Source of the DNA: Terriglobia bacterium
Lineage (GTDB): Bacteria > Acidobacteriota > Terriglobia > Bryobacterales > Bryobacteraceae
Direction: 5' to 3'
NCBI GenBank assembly: GCA_020073345.1
Contig: JAIQFI010000015.1
Span: 1 to 64,000, forward strand
Length of the DNA stretch: 64,000 nt
Within the stretch, counting starts at the first letter, position 1. Every line of letters begins with the position of its first letter. Below, one piece after another: positions 23,207 to 32,811 of the stretch. The position numbers and the translations under genes were made by a program. The notes below the pieces were generated by a model. That model saw nothing but the letters and a program-made list of their open reading frames with translations. It searched no databases and was not told the origin of the DNA.

Positions 23207-26200
23207 TTACGCGACGGTCTGCGGCTCCGGCCGCACACCCAGTTGCCGCAAGCAGCGGTCGATCCACTGCTTGGTCAGCTTTTCCTGCACGCCGTTCTGC
23301 GATAGGCGTGTGCGGAGCGTGCCCCAATCCACGTGATCCAGCTGCTGATCCTGGTTGAAGCAGGAGAACACCACGGTCTCTTCACCGGTCTTAGGATCTT
23401 TGTGCAGCTGGAGGCATTGCGCGCAGATCTCTTTCATCATGCACTGCATGGGTGAATTGATGCTGCCGATGGCCTTGTGATCGGGCTTCAGAAATGGCGC
23501 CAGTACAGTATGCCGCGCGCGTGCCACGGCGCCCATCATCGCGTCCGATCCGATGACCACTAGCCGGTCGACCGAGTGGAGGGAGATGTCGGCGTCTGCT
23601 TCCGAGGCTGGTACCGCATCCGCACCCGGGGCGAAATCTCCCCGGCCGTACGCCGCGATGGCTTCGACAATATTCCCCACGAAGGCTTTGTCCTGCACGC
23701 GGCCCGGCGTGAATCCGGGAGCTTCGTCGCAGCACCAGACGACGATGTCGGCGGCCTTCTCGATCTCCTCCACCTTGTAGCGGTCGATGATCTTCTTGTA
23801 GCCGGCGAAATACACCGTGCGCGATCCCTGCGCGCGCAACTGCTGTCCGATCGAGAACAGCACGGCGTTGCCCAGTCCGCCGCCGATCAGCAATACGGTC
23901 TCCTGCGACGGTGTTTCCGTAGGGGTTCCTGTCGGCCCCATCAGGATCAGAGGCTCGCCTGGTTTGAGCAGCGCGCATAGATCGGACGACCCGCCCATTT
24001 CGAGCACGATGGTCGAGAGCAGCCCCTTTTCGCGATCGACCGACGCGCCTGTCAGCGCCAGCCCTTCCATGCCGAGAACCGTTCCGTTGACGCTCGGAGC
24101 AATCGCCTCATAATTCTGGAGGCGATAGAATTGTCCGGGCTGGAACGCGCGCGCCGCGGTCGGCGCCTCCGCCACTACTTCGACGATGTTCGGCGTCAGC
24201 CGAATAACGTCCTTCACCACGGCACGCAGTTCATAGTTGAGCTTCTTGAGCAGGTCGGCCGGCTGCGGCGATGAAGGCAGCCTGCGGACGAGAAGGCGCG
24301 ATACCACCGGATAGCCCTGTTTGGCGCTGGCCATGGCCTTCACTACGTTGCCCGCGAACGAAGGGTGCAGATCGCCGAAGAAGCTGATGCCGCGGCCGTC
24401 CTTGCGAATCGACATGAGCACCGAGGCTTGCGCCGGCTTCGCCACGCGCTCGGGCTTCACCGGATGGCCGTCCTCGCCCACCGCCTGGAACCATTTGCCG
24501 TCCAGGAAAACATTGTGCTGGTCCTCGCGTCCGAGAACCGTATTCGGCTGCGTTCCCGCGGCCACCAGGATCGACTTCGCAGGCATCCGGACTTGCTCAC
24601 CGGAGGCGGCCTTCAGGTGCAGCGCGGCGGCGTGACCGTACTGATCGAGTTCGACCTCTTGCGGTGTCAGCGATTCCGCGAACCGGATGCCCTCTTCGAG
24701 CGCCAGAGCAACTTCCTCGTGGTTCAGCGTGTAGCTCGGCGCATCGATCAGCCGGCGGCGGTAGGCGATGGTGACCCCGCCCCAGGTGTTGAGCAGTTGC
24801 GCCAGCTTGGGGTTGCGGCCTTCGCGAGCCGCCAGGGCCCGTTCCGCACGAATGGCGTAGGCATGTTTCAGAAACTCGCCCGCGGTTTCAGTTTCCTCCG
24901 GAGTCCAGCCTGCGCGTACTTCGCGATCGCCTTTTTCATCGACCAGGGTTTCGTAGCGCTCGAGAAACTTCTCGACCTGTACGGTGTAATACGCCAGCGA
25001 TTCCGTGGCCGTGTCGATGGCGGTCAGCCCGCCGCCGATCACCACGATCGGCAATCTGAGTTGCAGATTGGCCACAGAGTTGGTCTTGGCTGCGCCCGTG
25101 AGCTGCAGCGCCATCAGGAAATCGGACGCCTGCCGTACGCCGCGAGCCAGGCCGTTCTTCATCGGGATCACAGTGGGCCGGCCTGCGCCGGCGCACAACG
25201 CGACGTGGTCGAATCCTATCTCGAAGGTGCTGTCGATGGTCATCGTGCCGCCGAAGCGCACGCCGCCGAACATGCTGAATTGCGCGCGCCGCTCCAGCAG
25301 CAGCCGGATGAGCTTCAGGAAATTCTTGTTCCAGCGGACGGTGATGCCGTATTCGGCCACGCCGCCGAAGCCCGCCATCACGCGGTTGTCGAGCGACTCG
25401 TACAGCTCGTTCACATCGCGAATGGGACGGAACGGCGTACGCTCGCCGCGCACACTCACGCCGGACACATCTTCGGGAAGCGGTTCGATCTTTAATCCGT
25501 CGATTCCCACCACGGTGTGGCCGTCGTTCATCAGATGATGCGACAGCGTGAATCCGGCCGGGCCGAGCCCCACTACTAGAACCTTGTATCCGGAATCCGG
25601 ACGCGGAATGGGCCGCGCGAAGTTCAGTGGATTCCAGCGCGTCAGGAGGCTGTAAATCTCGAAGCCCCATGGCAGCTCCAGCACGTCTTTCAGCGCGCGC
25701 GTCTCGACCTGCGGGATGTCTACCGGATCCTGCTTCTGGAAGATGCAGGACTTCATGCAGTCATTGCAGATGCGGTGACCTGTGCCTGCCGCCATGGGAT
25801 TGTCGATGGTGACAATCGCCAGCGCGCCCACGGTGTTCCCTTCTTGTTTCACCAGATTCATCTCGGAGATCTTTTCTTCGAGCGGGCAGCCGGCCAAAGT
25901 AATGCCGAACACGCTCGACTTGAACGAGCCGTCCTTCTCCTTGAGGCCCGTCGAGCAACTGTCCTTCGCCTGGTTGTGGCATTTGATGCAATAATTCGCC
26001 TGATCGAGCGCCGCGTTCAGGTTCATTCCGGCATCGGTGAGCTTGAACCCTTCGCGATGCCGCCAGTGGTGCTCGGGGAGCGCCAGCATCGCCACTCCGT
26101 TGGCTCGTAAGGTTTCCACCGGGATCAGATGAGTCATCTCCAGCTTGTGGGGAACGCGAAACAGCACTCCGCGATGATGCTTCTCCATCCCTGCCGGGCA

Positions 26201-26770
26201 CAGCGCGGCCCACGCAGCGTACTGCGCGGCGATCTGGAGTTGCGGCTGGTGTTCCTTCTCGGCATCCAGCCACCGCGAGACGTGTTCCACGAAGCTCGCT
26301 TCGGTTAACGGCTCGTTGAAGAGCGCTTCCAGCTCCGCCGCCACGGCCAGGCCGTTGATGGCGCTAGCCTGCTCCTTGGTGACTCCGCTGATAGCCTTCC
26401 TCTGAACGAACCGGCGCTTCAATGCGTAGATGGGTGCCAGACTATGATGTTTGGCCTGGAGCGCGCGCAGATCGCCGGAAATCCCAAACAGCTCGCCGAT
26501 GAAATCCTCGACGTGCGGAGCTATTTCGATAATGAGTTCGGACTGCTGTTTGCGCGCGAGTGCACTAGGGTTAGCCCTTGCGTCAAGCAGACGTTGCGCC
26601 AGCGCTGGGTTGGAAGAAAACAGCTGCTCCAGGAACGTCTGGTCCAGGCGGGCCAGTCCCTCCTGGCGGTACAGGTCCTCAAAGGAGAGCCCAAATCTTA
26701 GATCGAGCTGATCAGAACCGGTGTGCATCTGTAGGGTCAGCCCGGGATAACCCTGAGGGCTGAATTTCAA
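23207..26770 (-). CDS. Giant fused FAD/Fe-S oxidoreductase (GltD-like plus PyrK-like domains)
   Basis: In this 1187-residue cytoplasmic protein, an N-terminal helical region (1-250) precedes a cysteine-rich segment with Cys261, 264, 272, 295 and Cys335, 338, 342 (CIKCH, CNDCMKSC), suiting two Fe-S clusters as in glutamate synthase small subunits. The FAD/NAD(P) domains follow, with VVGLGPAGFTLSHHLM near 400 and VVIGGGLTAIDTATES near 577. The last third resembles ferredoxin-reductase/PyrK electron-transfer subunits (GQFYRLQNYE, LLIGGGLGNAVLFSIG) and ends with CAQCLQLH...FSCFN, another probable Fe-S site. It should shuttle electrons between NAD(P)H and an unknown acceptor. The start is TTG 26770; ATG 26728 is an alternative. 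Confidence 0.8.
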   Translation of the reverse strand: MKFSPQGYPGLTLQMHTGSDQLDLRFGLSFEDLYRQEGLARLDQTFLEQLFSSNPALAQRLLDARANPSALARKQQSELIIEIAPHVEDFIGELFGISGDLRALQAKHHSLAPIYALKRRFVQRKAISGVTKEQASAINGLAVAAELEALFNEPLTEASFVEHVSRWLDAEKEHQPQLQIAAQYAAWAALCPAGMEKHHRGVLFRVPHKLEMTHLIPVETLRANGVAMLALPEHHWRHREGFKLTDAGMNLNAALDQANYCIKCHNQAKDSCSTGLKEKDGSFKSSVFGITLAGCPLEEKISEMNLVKQEGNTVGALAIVTIDNPMAAGTGHRICNDCMKSCIFQKQDPVDIPQVETRALKDVLELPWGFEIYSLLTRWNPLNFARPIPRPDSGYKVLVVGLGPAGFTLSHHLMNDGHTVVGIDGLKIEPLPEDVSGVSVRGERTPFRPIRDVNELYESLDNRVMAGFGGVAEYGITVRWNKNFLKLIRLLLERRAQFSMFGGVRFGGTMTIDSTFEIGFDHVALCAGAGRPTVIPMKNGLARGVRQASDFLMALQLTGAAKTNSVANLQLRLPIVVIGGGLTAIDTATESLAYYTVQVEKFLERYETLVDEKGDREVRAGWTPEETETAGEFLKHAYAIRAERALAAREGRNPKLAQLLNTWGGVTIAYRRRLIDAPSYTLNHEEVALALEEGIRFAESLTPQEVELDQYGHAAALHLKAASGEQVRMPAKSILVAAGTQPNTVLGREDQHNVFLDGKWFQAVGEDGHPVKPERVAKPAQASVLMSIRKDGRGISFFGDLHPSFAGNVVKAMASAKQGYPVVSRLLVRRLPSSPQPADLLKKLNYELRAVVKDVIRLTPNIVEVVAEAPTAARAFQPGQFYRLQNYEAIAPSVNGTVLGMEGLALTGASVDREKGLLSTIVLEMGGSSDLCALLKPGEPLILMGPTGTPTETPSQETVLLIGGGLGNAVLFSIGQQLRAQGSRTVYFAGYKKIIDRYKVEEIEKAADIVVWCCDEAPGFTPGRVQDKAFVGNIVEAIAAYGRGDFAPGADAVPASEADADISLHSVDRLVVIGSDAMMGAVARARHTVLAPFLKPDHKAIGSINSPMQCMMKEICAQCLQLHKDPKTGEETVVFSCFNQDQQLDHVDWGTLRTRLSQNGVQEKLTKQWIDRCLRQLGVRPEPQTVA

Positions 26771-27028
26771 CGAGCCGGATAGGGGGCTTGTGAGCCCATC
26801 ATATCAACTGTGTTTCGGCTCGCGAAAAAAAATTCTATTTTGGGAACAAACAACGGAGGCGGATCGTCCGTCTATATAACAAAGCAGCACGCCTCCGCGC
26901 GGTTTCCTTGCCCCCCAACACAAGCCTTCCGCGCGGGGGCCCTAAATCCTTTAGACACCAGTATACCGGATGTTCCGAAATCGGTCACTTCGGACGCTGT
27001 GCGCCAGCGGACAGCATGAAGCGGCAAG

Positions 27029-28621
27029 CTAATTCTTGAATTCCACCACGCGGGCAATCTTTACCGCGCGATTCTCAAGCAGTTGCCGGAGCACCGCATC
27101 GGGAACCATGCCATCGGTCTCGACGATCGCCAGTGCCTGGCGGACATCCGCTTGCTTCGGTATGGCGTCTTGACGTCCCAACGAAAAGTTGGCGATGTTG
27201 ATGCCGTTCTTTCCCAACACAGAACCGATCCAGCCGATGACTCCCGGCACGTCCTCATTCTTGAAGAACAACAGGTGACCCGATAGCGGCACCTCACAGC
27301 CGATGCCGTCCACCTGGGTCAGCCGCGGGCGATCGAAGACCACCACGCCCTCCACTGTCGTCACGCCAGTGTCGGTTTCAAGCTCGAGGCTCACCGAATC
27401 CGCGCGGCCGGCGCGAGGCTCGTGATGTTCCGCGTAGCTCACGCCCCGGTCCGCCGCGAACTGGAGCGCATTCACCACATTGGCATTTTGCGCCAGCGAC
27501 CGGCTCAGCACGCCCGCCACTCCCGCGTTGCGAACCAGCGCCGTATTCTGTTCGGCGATCTTGCCGCGATAGGTCAGCCGCACGGCGCGCGGGTTCCCGC
27601 TGGCGATATGCGCCGCGAAAGTCCCCAGGCGCTGGGCCAGCGCCGCGTACGGACCCACGGCGCGATACTGCTCGGCGGTCATGGCCGGAACGTTTACAGC
27701 ATTGAGGGCGACGCCGCGTTGCAGGTATTCCACCACCTGCTCGACGATGCGCACCCCCACGATCTCCTGCGCTTCTTCCGTGGAGCCGCCGATGTGCGGC
27801 GTGGCCAGCACCGCTTCGAGCGCGAGCAGCGGATCGCCGGCCGGGGGCGGCTCGGTCTGGAACACGTCCAGCGCGGCCCCGGCTACTTTGCCGGATTGAA
27901 TGGCGCGGACCAGCGCTTCTCCGTCGACCAGTTCCCCGCGGGCGCAGTTTACGATCCGCACGCCGGTCTTCATCTTGGCGAAGGCCGCGTCATTCAGCAT
28001 CCCGTTGGTTTCCTTGGTCAGGGCGACGTGCACGGTAATGTAGTCACTTTGAGCGTACAGCTCGTCCTGGTTCACTAGCGAAACACCGAGGTCCTTTGCG
28101 CTCTGCGAATTCACGTAAGGATCGCTCGCGAGGATCTTCATTTCGAAACCGCGCGCGCGCCCGACCACTTCGCGTCCGATACTGCCCAGGCCCAGGATCC
28201 CGAGCTTCTTGCCGCGCAGCTCGGTTCCCATGAACTTCTTCTTCTCCCATTTGCCGGATTTAGTGGACGCATGGGCTTGGGGGATCGATCTCGCCATACT
28301 GAGCATCAGTCCCAGGGTGTGCTCGGCCACCGACACAGCATTGCCGCCCGGCGTATTCATCACCAGCACGCCCGCGGCGGTGGCGGCGGGAAGATCGACG
28401 TTATCCACGCCCACGCCCGCGCGTCCGATCACTTTCAGCTTGGGCGCCTTTGCCAGCACCTCGGCGTTTACCTTGACTGCGCTACGCACCAGCAGCGCAT
28501 CCGTGTCGGCCAGGTGCTGTGCGTATTCTTTGGGATTGGAAACCACCACGTCCCAACCTGGCTGCGCCTTCAACAACTCGATTCCCGCCGCAGCAAGCGG
28601 CTCCGCAACAAGAACCTTCAT
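27029..28621 (-). CDS. serA: D-3-phosphoglycerate dehydrogenase
   Basis: This enzyme catalyses the first step of serine synthesis, oxidising 3-phosphoglycerate with NAD+. The 530-residue length and domain order match the long form: a split substrate/NAD-binding core with GRAGVGVDNVDLPAA, GKKLGILGLGSIGREVVGRA, NCARGELVDGEAL and HIGGSTEEAQ. An intervening allosteric substrate-binding domain (about 320-450) and a C-terminal ACT domain (about 455-530, HLLFFKNEDVPGVIGWIGSVLGKNGINIA) follow. The ACT domain implies feedback by serine. It is transcribed alone leftward. No serB or serC is adjacent. Confidence 0.96.
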   Translation of the reverse strand: MKVLVAEPLAAAGIELLKAQPGWDVVVSNPKEYAQHLADTDALLVRSAVKVNAEVLAKAPKLKVIGRAGVGVDNVDLPAATAAGVLVMNTPGGNAVSVAEHTLGLMLSMARSIPQAHASTKSGKWEKKKFMGTELRGKKLGILGLGSIGREVVGRARGFEMKILASDPYVNSQSAKDLGVSLVNQDELYAQSDYITVHVALTKETNGMLNDAAFAKMKTGVRIVNCARGELVDGEALVRAIQSGKVAGAALDVFQTEPPPAGDPLLALEAVLATPHIGGSTEEAQEIVGVRIVEQVVEYLQRGVALNAVNVPAMTAEQYRAVGPYAALAQRLGTFAAHIASGNPRAVRLTYRGKIAEQNTALVRNAGVAGVLSRSLAQNANVVNALQFAADRGVSYAEHHEPRAGRADSVSLELETDTGVTTVEGVVVFDRPRLTQVDGIGCEVPLSGHLLFFKNEDVPGVIGWIGSVLGKNGINIANFSLGRQDAIPKQADVRQALAIVETDGMVPDAVLRQLLENRAVKIARVVEFKN

Positions 28622-28723
28622 GAGTTACACGACCTGTTTCTTTTTGGCGATGGCCTGGGGGATTGGACTACTTTTTCAGCATAGCATCGCGTAGACTGAG
28701 GGAACTATGGCGCTGAGGAATTT

Positions 28724-29170
28724 ATGGCATTGATCGATCAGGTTCAAAAAGATATGGTGGCCGCGATGAAAGGCCACGAGGCAACCCGCCTGGACGCGCT
28801 GCGCATGCTCAAGACCGCGCTCATGAAGTACAAGGTGGACACGATGAAAGAGCTCGACGAGCAGAGCGAGCTGCAGATTCTCAACATGCTGGTCAAGCAG
28901 CGCCGCGAATCGGCCGACATGTTCCGCAAAGGAAACCGTCCCGAGCTTGCCGACAAGGAAGAAGCCGAACTGAAGCTGATCGAGTCCTACATGCCTTCCG
29001 CTCCCACAGAAGCCGAGATCGACGCCGCCATCGCCGCCGCGCTGGCCGAAACCGGGACGACTTCGCTCAAGCAGATGGGCGTGGTGATGAAAGCCGCGCA
29101 GGCCAAGCTCGCCGGCAAGCGCGTCGACGGCAAAGCGCTCAGCGAGCGAGTGCGGTCGAAACTGAGCTGA
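28724..29170 (+). CDS. GatB/YqeY domain protein
   Basis: This 148-residue cytoplasmic helical protein starts at ATG 28724 after a GAGGAA site. The sequence from KDMVAAMKGHEATRLDALRMLKTAL through RRESADMFRKGNRPELADKEEAELKLIESYMP to the C-terminal LKQMGVVMKAAQAKLAGKRVDGKALSERVR fits the YqeY family closely. It equals the tail domain of GatB, which helps present tRNA for transamidation. Stand-alone YqeY proteins have no settled role. It is divergent from serA and followed after 21 bp by a membrane protein gene. Confidence 0.9.
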   Translation: MALIDQVQKDMVAAMKGHEATRLDALRMLKTALMKYKVDTMKELDEQSELQILNMLVKQRRESADMFRKGNRPELADKEEAELKLIESYMPSAPTEAEIDAAIAAALAETGTTSLKQMGVVMKAAQAKLAGKRVDGKALSERVRSKLS

Positions 29171-29191
29171 GCCAGCACGTTAGAAAACGAC

Positions 29192-29836
29192 ATGGGCTCC
29201 ATCACGCGGGCGCAGGCGGCTCTGTTCGCCGCCATCGCGATGGTGCTGTTGACCGGCTATTACCTGGTCGATGACTTCGCTCTGATCGGAAACGCACCGG
29301 CGCTGGTGTCGTTGCTAATCGTGTTGGGCAGCGTCGTCCCGAGCGTCGTCTGGGTTGGATTCTTCTTCGCGGTCAATCGGAGCCCTTCTTCCGCCAAAGG
29401 CGCAGCCTGGATCACACTCGTCTTCGCGGTGCTCCTGGAGGCCGTGGTCGTTTACATCCGGTTTCAGCAGTCGGTCGGCTATTGGACGCCGTTCGGCAAC
29501 GCGCTCTGTCTGTCGGGCTGGCTGCTCCGGCTCGGATGGGCCGTGTTTCTGATTTCCTTCGCCCTGGCTCCCCATCACCAACGCACGCGCCGGGTCGCGC
29601 TGGTGCTGGCGATTGTCTCAGCCCCTTCCGCCCTTAGTGCCGCGTTCGATGCATTCAACACCTGGATCGGGCTCGCCTTCGACGACATTCCGAGGGAGGC
29701 ACTCTGGCGAGTTCTGATTACACCTGCAATACGGACCATCTACTGGCTGTCGCAAATTCTTTTTTTGTGGACTGCCTGGGGCGAACCCTTGAGGCGAGAT
29801 CCGATTGAGTTATCGTCCGCGCGGTTCGCACCGTAA
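29192..29836 (+). CDS. Hypothetical membrane protein, about six helices
   Basis: The 214-residue protein has hydrophobic helices around 5-25, 35-60, 66-90, 100-122, 130-150 and 180-205. I do not recognise a family or catalytic motif. The ORF is continuous and uses codons like its neighbours. It follows the yqeY-like gene closely, but no ribosome site stronger than GAAAACGAC is seen before ATG 29192. Role unknown. Confidence 0.5.
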   Translation: MGSITRAQAALFAAIAMVLLTGYYLVDDFALIGNAPALVSLLIVLGSVVPSVVWVGFFFAVNRSPSSAKGAAWITLVFAVLLEAVVVYIRFQQSVGYWTPFGNALCLSGWLLRLGWAVFLISFALAPHHQRTRRVALVLAIVSAPSALSAAFDAFNTWIGLAFDDIPREALWRVLITPAIRTIYWLSQILFLWTAWGEPLRRDPIELSSARFAP

Positions 29837-29914
29837 GAATCGCCGTCGCCTGAAAACGTGCTTGACTCGCCGCGCACGCCGCGGTATTAAAATAAAGTTC
29901 TCGAAATTTTCCCA

Positions 29915-30166
29915 ATGAGTTCCCTAGCCGCGTCCGCTGAGACATTAGGCACGGTGGTCCATGAGCTGCGCCAGCCGCTCTCGAACATCGAGACCATCGC
30001 TTATTACCTGAGCATGGTCCTGCCTAGGGATGACGCGAAGATCCAAGCGCACCTTGCCCGCATCCGGGAATTGGTGCAAGAGTCCAACGAAATCCTCTCC
30101 AGCCGTTTGCTGGCGGCCGGCGATCCCGCCAAGGCCGAGGTGAGCGGGGATGGGATGTTACCATGA
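29915..30166 (+). CDS. Stand-alone HisKA (DHp)-like small protein
   Basis: These 83 residues have the phospho-acceptor motif of histidine kinases: VVHELRQPLSNIETIAYYL, with His16 as the likely phosphorylated residue, followed by a second helix (IQAHLARIRELVQESNEILSS). No ATP-binding domain follows, and the C-terminus (LLAAGDPAKAEVSGDG) is short and disordered. It could be a phosphotransfer or kinase-regulating domain, or a remnant of a larger kinase. It lies 25 bp before trpC in the same direction. No other part of a kinase is found on either side. Confidence 0.6.
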   Translation: MSSLAASAETLGTVVHELRQPLSNIETIAYYLSMVLPRDDAKIQAHLARIRELVQESNEILSSRLLAAGDPAKAEVSGDGMLP

Positions 30167-30191
30167 GAGTTTCCCCTCGCGGTAACTCAAC

Positions 30192-30974
30192 ATGGTGCGT
30201 GCAGTCCCCGATATTCTAGCCCGCATTGTCGAACATAAGCGCGCCGAGCTGGTGCGGGATGGCGCGCGCCGCGGCGAGCTAGAACGCCGGGCGGTTTCCC
30301 GGAAAGATCATCGCGATTTCCGCCGCGCACTGACCGCACGTGCGCCCGCCATCATCGGCGAAATCAAGAAGGCATCTCCCAGCAAGGGCGTGCTGGCCGA
30401 TCAGTTCGACCCCGCTTCGATCGCGAAAATGTACGCGAGCGGAGGCGCCGCCGCCCTCAGTGTGCTGACCGACCGCCAGTTTTTCCAGGGCTCCCTCGGC
30501 GATCTGGAGGCCGCGCGCGCCGCAGTGACTTTGCCCGTCCTGCGCAAGGATTTCACTCTCGACGAGTTCCATGTGATCGAAGCCGCCGCGCACGGCGCCG
30601 ATTCCATTCTCCTGATAGCCGCGCTGCTGGATGAAAGAGAATTGCGATGCTTGCGCGAGCTGGCCGCGCAGTATGAAATGGCCGCGCTGGTGGAAGTGCA
30701 CGATGCATCCGAACTTGGAGCAGCGCTCGATTCGGGAGCCGAAATCGTAGGCGTAAATAACCGCAATCTGCACACTTTTGCGGTCACGCTCGAGACCTCT
30801 TTGCGGCTGGCCGAAAAGATTCCCGCGAATGTGGTGAAGGTCAGCGAGAGCGGGATCCATTCGCGCGCCGACGTGGCCAAGTTGGCCTCAGCCGGTTTTC
30901 ACGCGTTTCTGGTCGGTGAACATCTGATGAAGTCCGCCGATCCCGTGGCTGCCCTGAAGGAGCTGCGTTCGTGA
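30192..30974 (+). CDS. trpC: Indole-3-glycerol phosphate synthase
   Basis: This enzyme catalyses ring closure in tryptophan synthesis, from carboxyphenylamino-deoxyribulose phosphate to indoleglycerol phosphate. The 260-residue TIM-barrel protein has IIGEIKKASPSKGVL (catalytic Lys), VLTDRQFFQGSLGDL, LPVLRKDFTLDEF, LVEVHDASELGAAL, GVNNRNLHTFAV and VSESGIHSRADV, all in place. The stop overlaps the trpF start (TGATG). It begins a compact run with trpF, trpB, trpA, aroQ and tyrA. No clear Shine-Dalgarno is seen before ATG 30192; a GTTACC/GGTAAC inverted repeat ends 5 bases upstream and could affect initiation. Confidence 0.97.
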   Translation: MVRAVPDILARIVEHKRAELVRDGARRGELERRAVSRKDHRDFRRALTARAPAIIGEIKKASPSKGVLADQFDPASIAKMYASGGAAALSVLTDRQFFQGSLGDLEAARAAVTLPVLRKDFTLDEFHVIEAAAHGADSILLIAALLDERELRCLRELAAQYEMAALVEVHDASELGAALDSGAEIVGVNNRNLHTFAVTLETSLRLAEKIPANVVKVSESGIHSRADVAKLASAGFHAFLVGEHLMKSADPVAALKELRS

Positions 30975-31588
30975 TGGTGAAGGTGTGCGGCATCACCCGC
31001 CGGGAAGACGCGGAAGCTGCCGTTGCCGCGGGCGCCTCGGCGATCGGCTTCGTCTTCGTCCCCGCCAGTCCGCGCTATGTGACACCCGAAACTGCCGCCG
31101 AGCTCGGCCGCGGCCTGGATGTATTGAAAGTCGGCGTGTTCGCCGACGAATCCCCCGCGTCTATCGAAGCGGTCATGCGCGCTGCTCAGCTCGATGTCGC
31201 GCAAGTATACGGCGGCGATCTTCCTAAAGTTCCGCGCGTCTGGCGCGCTGTCAGAGTAAGGGAGATCCAGGTAGTCTTCAGACTGGGCCAGGCTCCCGCC
31301 ACTGCACCAATAGAAGTCGAGGCGATTCTATTCGACGGCCCCGCCAACGGTATCACCTTCGACTGGAATCTCGCGCGTGGGCTCGCCAAAAAGGTAATCC
31401 TCGCCGGCGGCCTCAATGCATCCAATGTCGCTGAGGCTATTCGCATCGCGCAACCCTGGGGCGTCGACGCCAGCTCGGGTCTCGAGTCCGCTCCCGGCGT
31501 TAAGGATCACGAGAAAGTCCGGCAGTTTGTAAAGGCGGCATTGGACGCAGAGAGAGCGCACAGGCGTGAGTCCGTTGTGCGCGGTTAA
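30974..31588 (+). CDS. trpF: Phosphoribosylanthranilate isomerase
   Basis: This enzyme isomerises phosphoribosylanthranilate, the step before TrpC. The 204-residue barrel starts [28 protein letters not shown], where the Cys is the general base, and contains [13 protein letters not shown], then [15 protein letters not shown] and [20 protein letters not shown], where the Asp is the general acid. ATG 30974 overlaps the trpC stop; the GTG one codon earlier is also possible. The central part is somewhat divergent ([17 protein letters not shown]) but has no frameshift. Confidence 0.95.
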   Translation: MVKVCGITRREDAEAAVAAGASAIGFVFVPASPRYVTPETAAELGRGLDVLKVGVFADESPASIEAVMRAAQLDVAQVYGGDLPKVPRVWRAVRVREIQVVFRLGQAPATAPIEVEAILFDGPANGITFDWNLARGLAKKVILAGGLNASNVAEAIRIAQPWGVDASSGLESAPGVKDHEKVRQFVKAALDAERAHRRESVVRG

Positions 31589-31593
31589 GAGAA

Positions 31594-32799
31594 ATGATGA
31601 CTTCGCAACCTGACGCCACTGGTCACTTCGGTCCCTACGGCGGACGATTCGTGCCCGAAGTGCTCATGGCTCCGCTGGAGGAGCTCGAACAGGCCTACCG
31701 CGCGGCCAGCGCCGATCCGAGCTTTCAGGCCGAGTTGACCGATCTTCTGACGCATTACGCCGGCCGCCCGACACCCTTGTACTACGCGCGCCGGCTTAGC
31801 GAAACTCTGGGCGGCGCGAAGATCTACCTCAAGCGCGAAGATCTGCTCCACACCGGCGCGCACAAGATCAACAACTGTTTGGGACAGGCTCTGCTCGCGC
31901 GGCGCATGGGCAAGAAGCGCATCATCGCCGAGACCGGCGCGGGTCAGCACGGCGTAGCCACGGCCTCCGTGTGCGCGCTGTTTGGCCTGGAATGTGTCGT
32001 CTACATGGGCGAAGAGGACATGCGCCGCCAGCGCCTGAACGTCTTCCGCATGCGACTCATGGGCGCCAACGTCGTGAGCGTCACGAACGGCAGCCGGACA
32101 CTCAAGGACGCGATCAGCGAGGCTATGCGCGACTGGGTTACCAACGTTCACAGCACCCACTATCTGCTCGGGTCGGCCCTCGGCGCGCATCCTTATCCGC
32201 TGATGGTCCGCGATTTCCACCGCGTGATCGGCGATGAGACTCGCGTAGAGATTCTCAAGCGCGAAAGCCGTTTACCCGATTCGATTTTCGCCTGCGTCGG
32301 CGGCGGCTCGAACGCCATCGGCATGTTTCATGCCTTCATCGGTGACGAAAACGTCAAGCTGATCGGCATCGAGGCCGGTGGCCGTAGCCTGCAATTGGGC
32401 GAACACGCGGCGCGCTTTGCGGGAGGAGCTCCGGGCGTACTCCACGGAGCCAAGAGTTATCTTTTGCAGGATGCCGACGGCCAGGCGGCGCTGACGCACT
32501 CGGTTTCGGCCGGTCTTGATTATGTGCTGATCGGGCCGGAGCACGCCTGGCTCCACGATCGCGGACGCGCCGAATACACCTCTTGCAGCGACGCCGAGGC
32601 GCTCGCCGCCGCCAAGAAGCTGGCTCGCACCGAGGGGATCATCCCGGCACTCGAATCCGCGCACGCTGTCCACGAGGCCGTCCGCCGCGCGCCCGCCGAA
32701 CCCGGCAGACTTTTTGTCGTAAGTCTCTCGGGTCGTGGCGACAAAGACACCGATATTTATCGCGAAAACTTTCCGGAGCTCGATGCATCCGGAAAATGA
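31594..32799 (+). CDS. trpB: Tryptophan synthase beta chain
   Basis: The beta subunit condenses indole with serine using pyridoxal phosphate. The 401-residue length and the motifs are standard: [36 protein letters not shown] with the cofactor lysine, [13 protein letters not shown], the [10 protein letters not shown] phosphate-binding loop, and [16 protein letters not shown]. It works as an alpha2-beta2 complex with the product of trpA 12 bp downstream, channeling indole between sites. This is the TrpB1 type, based on the closely spaced alpha gene. Confidence 0.98.
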   Translation: MMTSQPDATGHFGPYGGRFVPEVLMAPLEELEQAYRAASADPSFQAELTDLLTHYAGRPTPLYYARRLSETLGGAKIYLKREDLLHTGAHKINNCLGQALLARRMGKKRIIAETGAGQHGVATASVCALFGLECVVYMGEEDMRRQRLNVFRMRLMGANVVSVTNGSRTLKDAISEAMRDWVTNVHSTHYLLGSALGAHPYPLMVRDFHRVIGDETRVEILKRESRLPDSIFACVGGGSNAIGMFHAFIGDENVKLIGIEAGGRSLQLGEHAARFAGGAPGVLHGAKSYLLQDADGQAALTHSVSAGLDYVLIGPEHAWLHDRGRAEYTSCSDAEALAAAKKLARTEGIIPALESAHAVHEAVRRAPAEPGRLFVVSLSGRGDKDTDIYRENFPELDASGK

Positions 32800-32811
32800 T
32801 GCGGCGGGAAA

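Noticed and set aside
26838-26880. ECF-like promoter GGGAAC-N17-CGTC followed by TCTATATAA
   Set aside because: It points rightward into serA, which is on the opposite strand; no plus-strand gene follows until 28724. Probably chance.
26856-26945. GGAGGCG/CGCCTCC pair and two CCGCGCGG palindromes between the oxidoreductase and serA
   Set aside because: Short, G+C-rich and without a regular arrangement or terminator T-run; not strong enough to call a feature.
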